Assembly: GCF_014208045.1 (NCBI RefSeq)
Contig: NZ_JACHML010000001.1
Coordinates: 2,046,001 to 2,110,000, forward strand
Source of the DNA: Microbacterium thalassium
GTDB taxonomy: Bacteria; Actinomycetota; Actinomycetes; Actinomycetales; Microbacteriaceae
Reading direction: 5' to 3'
Length of the DNA stretch: 64,000 nt
Shown here piece after piece: positions 37,059-42,834 of this stretch. The notes below the pieces were generated by a model. That model was not told the origin of the DNA, ran no database searches, and saw nothing but the letters and a program-made list of their open reading frames with translations. The position numbers were made by a program, and so were the translations under genes. The first letter of the stretch is position 1. Each line of letters starts with the position of its first letter.

Positions 37059-38892
37059 GCGCCGGCTCCGGCTCACGGTCCAGCAGCTTGTCGGCCGAGA
37101 AGTACACGCGCTCGGCGGCCTCGCCGCGCTTGCCGATGTTGAACGACGAGACGGGGCGGAAGTAGCCCATGACGCGCGTCCACACCTCGCACTCCCGTCC
37201 GCACGCCGGGCAGGCGGCGTGGTCGCCCGAGACGTAGCCGTGCACGGGGCAGATCGAGAACGTCGGCGTGATCGTCAGGTACGGGATGCGGAAGCGCTCG
37301 AGCGACCGCCGCACGAGCGCCTTGCACGCCGCGCCCGACGGTGCGGCCTCGCCCAGGTACAAGTGCATGACGGTGCCGCCGGTGTACTTCTGCTGGAGCG
37401 ACTCCTGCAGCGTCAGCGCCTCGAACGGGTCGTCGGTGAAGCCGACCGGCAGCTGCGACGAGTTCGTGTAGTACGGGTTCTCGGGGGTCCCGGCGTGGAT
37501 GATCGCGTCGCCGAACCGGGCGATGTCGGTCTTGGCGAACCGGTAGGTCGCGCTCTCGGCGGGCGTCGCCTCGAGGTTGTACATGTGCCCGGAGTGCTCC
37601 TGGTACTCCACGAGCAGCTCGCGCAGGCGATCGAGCAGCCGGGTCGCGAGCGCGATTCCCTCGGGGGTCGAGACGTCGGCGCGATCGGCGGTGAAGTTCC
37701 GGACGAACTCGTTGACGCCGTTGACGCCGATCGTGGAGAAGTGGTTCTCGAGGGTTCCGAGGTACCGGCGCGTGTACGGGAACAGCCCGCCCTCGATGTG
37801 GTGCGAGATGATGGCGCGCTTGGCCTCGAGCGTGTCGCGCGCGAGGTCGGCGAGTTCCTCGAGCCGCGCCAGCGCGCCGTCCAGATCGCCCGCGTGGAGG
37901 TATCCGAGCCGTGCGCAGTTGATCGTGACGACCCCGACCGATCCGGTCTGCTCGGCCGAGCCGAACAGGCCGTTGCCGCGCTTGAGCAGCTCGGTCAGGT
38001 CGAGCTGCAGCCGGCAGCACATGGAGCGGATCATGTGCGGATCCAGCTCGGAGTTGAGGAAGTTCTGGAAGTAGGGGAGTCCGTACCGGGCCGTCATGTC
38101 GAACAGCGCATCGGCCTCGGGAGAGTCCCAGTCGAAGTCGGGCGTGATGTTGTAGGTCGGGATCGGGAAGGTGAACGCGCGCCCGTCCACGTCGCCCGCG
38201 CTCATCACGTCGATGAACGCACGGTTGATCATCCGCATCTCCTCGGCGAGGTCGCCGTACGCGAAGACGCACACGCGGCCGCCGACGAGCGGGTGCTCCT
38301 CGGCGAGGTCATCGGGGCACGTCCAGTCGAACGTGAGGTTCGTGAACGGGGTCTGCGTACCCCAGCGCGAGGGCACGTTCAGATCGAAGACGAACTGCTG
38401 CATGATCTGGCGAACCTGCTCGTATTCCAGCCCGTCCACCCGCACGTACGGGGCGAGGTAGGTGTCGACGGAGCTGAACGCCTGGGCGCCGGCCCATTCG
38501 TTCTGGAGCGTGCCCAGGAAGTTGACCATCTGCCCGGTGGCGGTCGACAGGTGCCGGGGAGGTCCGGACGAGATGCGGCCGGGGATGCCGTTGAATCCCT
38601 GCTCGAGCAGGGCCCGCAGCGACCACCCGGCGCAGTAGCCGGCGAAGACGTCGAGATCATGGATGTGGATGTCGCCCTCGCGGTGGGCGGGGCTCGCCGC
38701 CGGCGGGTAGATCTCGTCGAGCCAGTAGTTGGCGACGAGCTTGCCGGCGGTGTTCAGGATCATCCCGCCCAGCGAGTAGCCCTGGTTGGCGTTGGCGTTG
38801 ACGCGCCAATCGCTCTGGGCGAGGTACTCGTCGATCGTCGCGGCCACCGGGATGCTGCGCGGTGCGGTCGCGGTGGGGACGGTGGTGTCCAT
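37051..38892 (-). CDS. nrdD: Class III anaerobic ribonucleoside-triphosphate reductase
   Basis: Reduces NTPs to dNTPs without oxygen. The 613-residue protein starts after a 15-residue leader with TIDEYLAQSDWRVNANANQG, contains GDIHIHDLDVFAGYCAGWSL, the C-terminal zinc site (CPVHGYVSGDHAACPACGRE) and the glycyl-radical site RVMGYFRPVSSFN (Gly about 576). There is no N-terminal ATP-cone, unlike E. coli NrdD, so allosteric control of overall activity may be lacking. The ATG has an AGAGGAG ribosome-binding site. Unusual in a genus regarded as aerobic. Confidence 0.95.
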   Translation of the reverse strand: MDTTVPTATAPRSIPVAATIDEYLAQSDWRVNANANQGYSLGGMILNTAGKLVANYWLDEIYPPAASPAHREGDIHIHDLDVFAGYCAGWSLRALLEQGFNGIPGRISSGPPRHLSTATGQMVNFLGTLQNEWAGAQAFSSVDTYLAPYVRVDGLEYEQVRQIMQQFVFDLNVPSRWGTQTPFTNLTFDWTCPDDLAEEHPLVGGRVCVFAYGDLAEEMRMINRAFIDVMSAGDVDGRAFTFPIPTYNITPDFDWDSPEADALFDMTARYGLPYFQNFLNSELDPHMIRSMCCRLQLDLTELLKRGNGLFGSAEQTGSVGVVTINCARLGYLHAGDLDGALARLEELADLARDTLEAKRAIISHHIEGGLFPYTRRYLGTLENHFSTIGVNGVNEFVRNFTADRADVSTPEGIALATRLLDRLRELLVEYQEHSGHMYNLEATPAESATYRFAKTDIARFGDAIIHAGTPENPYYTNSSQLPVGFTDDPFEALTLQESLQQKYTGGTVMHLYLGEAAPSGAACKALVRRSLERFRIPYLTITPTFSICPVHGYVSGDHAACPACGRECEVWTRVMGYFRPVSSFNIGKRGEAAERVYFSADKLLDREPEPAHV

Positions 38893-38983
38893 GGGCGCTC
38901 CTCTTCGACGGAAATCGGGACTCCGCGCCGTCGCGGAGCGCCAGCACACCGTACTCCCGCGATGGAGCGACCCGCACGGACTA

Positions 38984-38998
38984 TGTGGTCAGGCCACA
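38984..38998. promoter_or_regulatory. TGTGGTC palindrome, copy 1 (nrdD side)
   Basis: TGTGGTCAGGCCACA. Both arms match except one position (TC against GG). It lies 92 bp before the nrdD start and about 30 bp upstream of the possible nrdD -10. Confidence 0.65.
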
Positions 38999-39107
38999 TG
39001 TTCGGGCCGTGTGATGAGGGTGCGCGTTGTGGGTGCCGACAGGCGTCCGCGTGGCGCGCACCGGAGGTGCCGGCTCGGGTGTATCGACGCTGGACGCTCA
39101 CTCTCCG

Positions 39108-39126
39108 AGTGTGGTCATACCACACT
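39108..39126. promoter_or_regulatory. TGTGGTC palindrome, copy 2
   Basis: AGTGTGGTCATACCACACT, an 8-bp perfect inverted repeat around CAT. It is the longest version of the palindrome in the gap. Confidence 0.75.
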
Positions 39127-39132
39127 GTCATC

Positions 39133-39146
39133 GGGACCAAGGGCCT
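39133..39146. promoter_or_regulatory. Degenerate DosR-like box upstream of the fusion gene
   Basis: GGGACCAAGGGCCT matches 10 of 14 positions of the DosR core GGGACTWWAGTCCC. Its centre is about 41 bp before the start site predicted from the TATGTT -10, the distance seen at adhE. Weak on its own. Confidence 0.3.
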
Positions 39147-39187
39147 TCCGCGGCGATACCCCAGACCGTATGTTCGACACGTGACGT

Positions 39188-39202
39188 TGTGGTCCGGCCA
39201 CC
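39188..39202. promoter_or_regulatory. TGTGGTC palindrome, copy 3
   Basis: TGTGGTCCGGCCACC, imperfect at the outer base. It lies 29-43 bp before the ATG of the fusion gene, downstream of the inferred start site, a position suited to repression. Confidence 0.5.
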
Positions 39203-39230
39203 GCGGCCGGCACCGGAGAAGGAGTCAGCC

Positions 39231-41711
39231 ATGAAGCTCGTCGTCGTCGGAGGAGTCGCGGGAGGCGCATCGGTCGCCGCTCGTGCGCGACGCCTGGATG
39301 AGGCCGCTGAGATCATCGTGTTCGAGCGGGGCGGCTACGTCTCGTTCGCCAACTGCGGTCTGCCGTACCACATCGGCGGTGTGATCACCGATCGCAGCCG
39401 CCTGCTGCTGCAGACCCCCGAGAGCCTCAACGAGTCGCTCGGCATCGACGTGCGCGTCTCGACCGAGGTCACGGCGATCGACCCGAAGAAGAAGACCGTC
39501 ACCGTCCGCGAGGTCGGCACCGGCAAGGAGTACACCGAGTCCTACGACAAGCTGGCGCTGTGCCAGGGAGCGGACCCGCTGCACCTGCCGCTGCCGGGCA
39601 TCGATCTGCCCGGCATCCATGTCCTCCGCAACATCACCGACATGGACGAGATCAAGCAGCATCTGGATGCCGCGCTCGCGTCCGCGCAGGGGACGAACAA
39701 GCCCGTGCGCACGGTCGTCATCGGCGCCGGGTACATCGGCCTCGAGATGGCCGAGAACCTCCGCCACCGCGGCGCCGAGGTCACGGTCGTCGAGCTCAGC
39801 GACCAGATCATGCCGCCGCTGGACAAGGAGGTCTCGATCCCCGTCGAGCAGCACATCCGCGGACGCGGTGTCGAACTGATCCTCAGCACGGCCGCCGCCG
39901 CCTTCCAGAAGCGGCCGGACGGGAGCCTGCGCGTCGAGCTGAACAACGGCAAGACGCTCGACGCCGATCTGGTGATCATGTCCGCCGGCGTCCGCCCCAA
40001 CACGGGCCTCGCCGTCGAGGCGGGCCTGGCGATGGGCGAGCGGGGCGGCATCGTCGTCGACACCCACATGAAGACCTCCGACCCGAACATCTGGGCCGCG
40101 GGCGACGCGGTCGAGACCGATCACACGGTGCTGCCGGGCAAGTGGATCACTCCGCTGGCGGGGCCCGCGAACCGCGAGGCGCGCGTCGCCGCCGAGAACA
40201 TCTGCGGCCGCGACACCGAGTACCTCTCGACGCAGGGCACCTCGATCGTGAAGGTGTTCGAGATGACCGCGGGCGGCACCGGGGCCACCGAGCGTCAGCT
40301 CGAGCGCGCCGGCGTGCCGTACCGCACGGTGCACGTGCATCCGTCGGGTCACGCCGGGTACTACCCGGGCACAGCGATGATGCACATCAAGCTGCTGTTC
40401 TCGCCCGAGGACGGCAAGGTCCTCGGCGCTCAGATCGCCGGCTTCGACGGTGTCGACAAGCGCCTGGACGTCTTCGCCACCGCGATCCGCCTGGGCGCGA
40501 AGGTCCACGACCTCGAGACCCTCGAGCTGGCGTACGCGCCGCCGTTCGGCTCGGCCAAGGACCCGGTCAACATGGCCGGCTTCGTGGCGACGAACGTCTT
40601 CAGGGGCGACCTGAACCTCTGGTACGCGAAGGACTTCCCCGAGACCGTCGAGGGGGCGCGCATCATCGACGTGCGCACACCCGAGGAGTACGACATCTGG
40701 CACATCCCGGGCGCCGAGAGCGTGCCGCTGGGGACGATGCGCGCCGTCGTCGAGTCGTGGGACAAGAGCGTGCCGATCCGGCTGTACTGCGCCGTCGGCT
40801 TCCGCAGCTACCTCGCCTACCGTCTGCTCGTGCAGCGCGGATTCGAGGACGTGAAGACGCTGTCGGGCGGATCCCACACGTTCCGCTTCTGGCACGACCT
40901 CGAGCCGGTCGGCGAGGCCGTCAAGGCGCCCGAGATCGCGTACGCCGAGGCGGTCGACCTGATCAAGTCGGCACAGGGCACCGGTGCCATCGTCGAGCTG
41001 GACTGCACGGGCCTGGCGTGCCCCGGTCCGATCATGAAGCTCGCGAAGAAGATGGACGAGGTCCAGCCCGGCGACGACGTCGTCGTGCACGTGTCGGACC
41101 CGGGCTTCGCCGCCGACGGCCCGGCGTGGGCGTCGACGAAGGGCCACGAGCTGCTCGCCATGACTCCTGAAGGACCCGGCTATGTCGCGACGTTCCGCAA
41201 GGGCGGCGGGGCCCCGGCGGGCGGGGTGGCCCGGCAGAGCCTCGACCAGGTCTCGTTCGTGGTGTTCTCCGGCGACATGGACAAGGTCCTCGCGGCCTTC
41301 ATCATCGCCAACGGCGCGCTGGCGATGGGCCAGAAGGTGTCGATGTTCTTCACCTTCTGGGGCCTGAACGCGCTGCGCCGGCAGGATCCGCCCAAGCGCG
41401 ATCGCAAGGTGCTCGACAAGATGTTCGGCATGATGATGCCCTCCGGGCCCGAGAAGCTGCCGCTGTCGACCATGAACATGGCCGGCATGGGCCCGGCGAT
41501 GATCAAGAAGGTCATGGAGGACCACTCGGTGCAGACGCTGCCCGAGCTCATGCAGTCGGCGCGCGAGGACGGGGCGCGGCTCATCGGCTGCACCATGACG
41601 ATGGACCTCCTCGGGATCGCCGAGTCCGACCTGCTCGAGGGCATCGAGCTGGGCGGCGTGGCGACGTTCCTCGGCGAGGCGCAGAAGTCGGGCACGACCC
41701 TCTTCATCTGA
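39231..41711 (+). CDS. CoA-disulfide reductase / rhodanese / TusA / DsrE fusion protein
   Basis: An 826-residue four-domain sulfur-redox protein. Residues 1-440 are a FAD- and NAD(P)H-dependent CoA-disulfide-reductase module with the single redox Cys42 in SFANCGLPYHIGG. Residues about 450-545 are a rhodanese with active Cys520 (RLYCAVGFRS). Residues about 565-640 are a TusA/SirA domain with the CPxP motif CTGLACPGPIMKL (Cys597). Residues about 645-826 are a DsrE-like domain (VSMFFTFWGLNALR, Cys787). The chain suggests persulfide transfer from a CoA- or thiol-persulfide to sulfur carriers. Start fixed by AAGGAG upstream. Known in other bacteria as a fusion; its place next to nrdD is notable. 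Confidence 0.9.
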   Translation: MKLVVVGGVAGGASVAARARRLDEAAEIIVFERGGYVSFANCGLPYHIGGVITDRSRLLLQTPESLNESLGIDVRVSTEVTAIDPKKKTVTVREVGTGKEYTESYDKLALCQGADPLHLPLPGIDLPGIHVLRNITDMDEIKQHLDAALASAQGTNKPVRTVVIGAGYIGLEMAENLRHRGAEVTVVELSDQIMPPLDKEVSIPVEQHIRGRGVELILSTAAAAFQKRPDGSLRVELNNGKTLDADLVIMSAGVRPNTGLAVEAGLAMGERGGIVVDTHMKTSDPNIWAAGDAVETDHTVLPGKWITPLAGPANREARVAAENICGRDTEYLSTQGTSIVKVFEMTAGGTGATERQLERAGVPYRTVHVHPSGHAGYYPGTAMMHIKLLFSPEDGKVLGAQIAGFDGVDKRLDVFATAIRLGAKVHDLETLELAYAPPFGSAKDPVNMAGFVATNVFRGDLNLWYAKDFPETVEGARIIDVRTPEEYDIWHIPGAESVPLGTMRAVVESWDKSVPIRLYCAVGFRSYLAYRLLVQRGFEDVKTLSGGSHTFRFWHDLEPVGEAVKAPEIAYAEAVDLIKSAQGTGAIVELDCTGLACPGPIMKLAKKMDEVQPGDDVVVHVSDPGFAADGPAWASTKGHELLAMTPEGPGYVATFRKGGGAPAGGVARQSLDQVSFVVFSGDMDKVLAAFIIANGALAMGQKVSMFFTFWGLNALRRQDPPKRDRKVLDKMFGMMMPSGPEKLPLSTMNMAGMGPAMIKKVMEDHSVQTLPELMQSAREDGARLIGCTMTMDLLGIAESDLLEGIELGGVATFLGEAQKSGTTLFI

Positions 41712-41773
41712 ACATCATCAGAACTCGGATGCGGGCGCGCCGGGGTGCCTCGACGGTGTGACAGGCTGGCTGG

Positions 41774-42679
41774 GTGACCGCCCAGCAGCCGACACCGGGA
41801 CCGCCCCGGCGCCCGTTGGGTGCCCGCAACCCGGGCGACGCCTGGGTCGTCGCCCCCACGGGCGAGCGGTACTGGGGCCGGTTCGGCGCTGCCGGCCTGC
41901 TCGCGGTCGACCCGACCCGCGGCGTGCTGCTGCAGCACCGCGTGTCGTGGAGCCACTTCGGCGGCACGTGGGCGCTTCCGGGAGGTGCGCGTCACGAGGG
42001 GGAGTCGGCGCACGACGCGGCGGTCCGCGAGGCGAAGGAGGAGGCCGGCGTGCCGCATCGGGACATCCGCACCCGATTCATGAGCGTCCTCGACCTCGGC
42101 TACTGGAGCTACGCGACGGTCGTCGCAGACGTCACACGTTCCTTCGAGCCCGTCATCAGCGACCCCGAGAGCGTCGAGTTGAAGTGGGTGCCGGTCGACG
42201 ATGTCGCGGCGTACCCGCTCCATCCCGGCTTCGAGAAGGCGTGGGGGCGGCTGCGGTCGCTGGTGGATGTGCGCCCCGCGGTCGTCGTCGACGCCGCGAA
42301 CGTCGTCGGGTCGGTCCCCGACGGGTGGTGGCGTGACCGGGCGGGCGCGGCGTCGCGTCTCGTCCGCCGGATCGACAGGCTCGCGTCGGCGGGCATCGCG
42401 GCATCCGCCCTCGACATGGCCGAGGACCGCTGGTTCCCCGAGTGGTCCGTCGTCCTCGAGGGTGAGGCCAGGGGAGCGGATGCCGCCCCGGACGGCATCG
42501 GGGTCGTGCGCGCATCGGCGGGCGGCGACGACGCGATCGCCGCGGAGGCTCACCGCCTGGTCGCGTCGGGGCACGCCGTCGACGTCGTGACCGGCGATCG
42601 AGAGCTCGCCGCGCGCGTGACCGAAGCCGGGGCACGCGTCCGCGGTGCGCGATGGCTGACCGACCTGCTCGCGGACTGA
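41774..42679 (+). CDS. NUDIX hydrolase fused to a PIN/NYN-like domain
   Basis: A 301-residue two-domain protein. Residues about 40-160 hold a NUDIX domain with GGARHEGESAHDAAVREAKE followed by EAGV. Residues about 170-301 start VVVDAANVVGSVPDGWWRDR and contain GGDDAI and TGDRELAARVTEAG, acidic residues placed as in the YacP/NYN branch of PIN-like nucleases. A combined role in nucleotide or RNA-end processing is conceivable but not shown. GTG start; no obvious ribosome-binding site. Confidence 0.8.
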   Translation: MTAQQPTPGPPRRPLGARNPGDAWVVAPTGERYWGRFGAAGLLAVDPTRGVLLQHRVSWSHFGGTWALPGGARHEGESAHDAAVREAKEEAGVPHRDIRTRFMSVLDLGYWSYATVVADVTRSFEPVISDPESVELKWVPVDDVAAYPLHPGFEKAWGRLRSLVDVRPAVVVDAANVVGSVPDGWWRDRAGAASRLVRRIDRLASAGIAASALDMAEDRWFPEWSVVLEGEARGADAAPDGIGVVRASAGGDDAIAAEAHRLVASGHAVDVVTGDRELAARVTEAGARVRGARWLTDLLAD

Positions 42680-42740
42680 GCGGCATTCGGCGCGCTCCCA
42701 TGCTCGTCCACTCGGGTCGAAACGCCTGACCTCACTCCAT

Positions 42741-42754
42741 GGGACTAAAGTCCC
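42741..42754. promoter_or_regulatory. DosR/DevR-type box upstream of adhE
   Basis: GGGACTAAAGTCCC is a perfect palindrome identical to the core of the mycobacterial DosR consensus (GGGACTWWAGTCCC). Its centre lies about 40 bp before the inferred adhE transcription start, the position from which DosR activates. The outer consensus bases are not all present. Confidence 0.75.
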
Positions 42755-42756
42755 TA

Positions 42757-42771
42757 TGTGGTCTGACCACA
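42757..42771. promoter_or_regulatory. TGTGGTC palindrome upstream of adhE (copy 4, perfect)
   Basis: TGTGGTCTGACCACA, a perfect 7-1-7 palindrome, two bases after the DosR-type box and four before the -10 box. Sitting in the promoter spacer, it would block RNA polymerase when bound. Confidence 0.75.
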
Positions 42772-42775
42772 GGAG

Positions 42776-42781
42776 TACCCT
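42776..42781 (+). promoter_or_regulatory. Inferred -10 box of adhE
   Basis: TACCCT, 54 bp before the chosen ATG, with a predicted start near 42788. The GTG at 42784 would then lie outside the transcript, which supports the ATG at 42835. Confidence 0.5.
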
Positions 42782-42834
42782 GAGTGTCAGGCAAGGGCGC
42801 GGGTGAGGTGCCCGGGCCGCCGGTTGGAGGAGAG

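Larger units (their letters stand above)
38893..39230. promoter_or_regulatory. Shared regulatory region between nrdD and the CoA-disulfide-reductase fusion
   Basis: A 338-bp divergent gap without a gene. It contains three copies of a TGTGGTC-type palindrome (38984-38998, 39110-39124, 39188-39202), a decayed DosR-like box at 39133-39146 and a possible -10 TATGTT at 39169-39174 for the rightward gene. A possible leftward -10 for nrdD is TACGGT on the minus strand (38948-38953). Confidence 0.7.

Noticed and set aside
38984..39202. The TGTGGTC palindromes as NrdR, Rex or GlxR sites
   Set aside because: NrdR boxes are AT-rich (ACACWATATMTWGTGT type), Rex sites are TTGTGAA-N4-TTCACAA and GlxR sites TGTGA-N6-TCACA; the bases here differ at key positions.
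42784..42834. GTG at 42784 as the adhE start
   Set aside because: It lies at or before the inferred transcription start and lacks a ribosome-binding site, while the ATG at 42835 has a strong one and gives the normal AdhE length.
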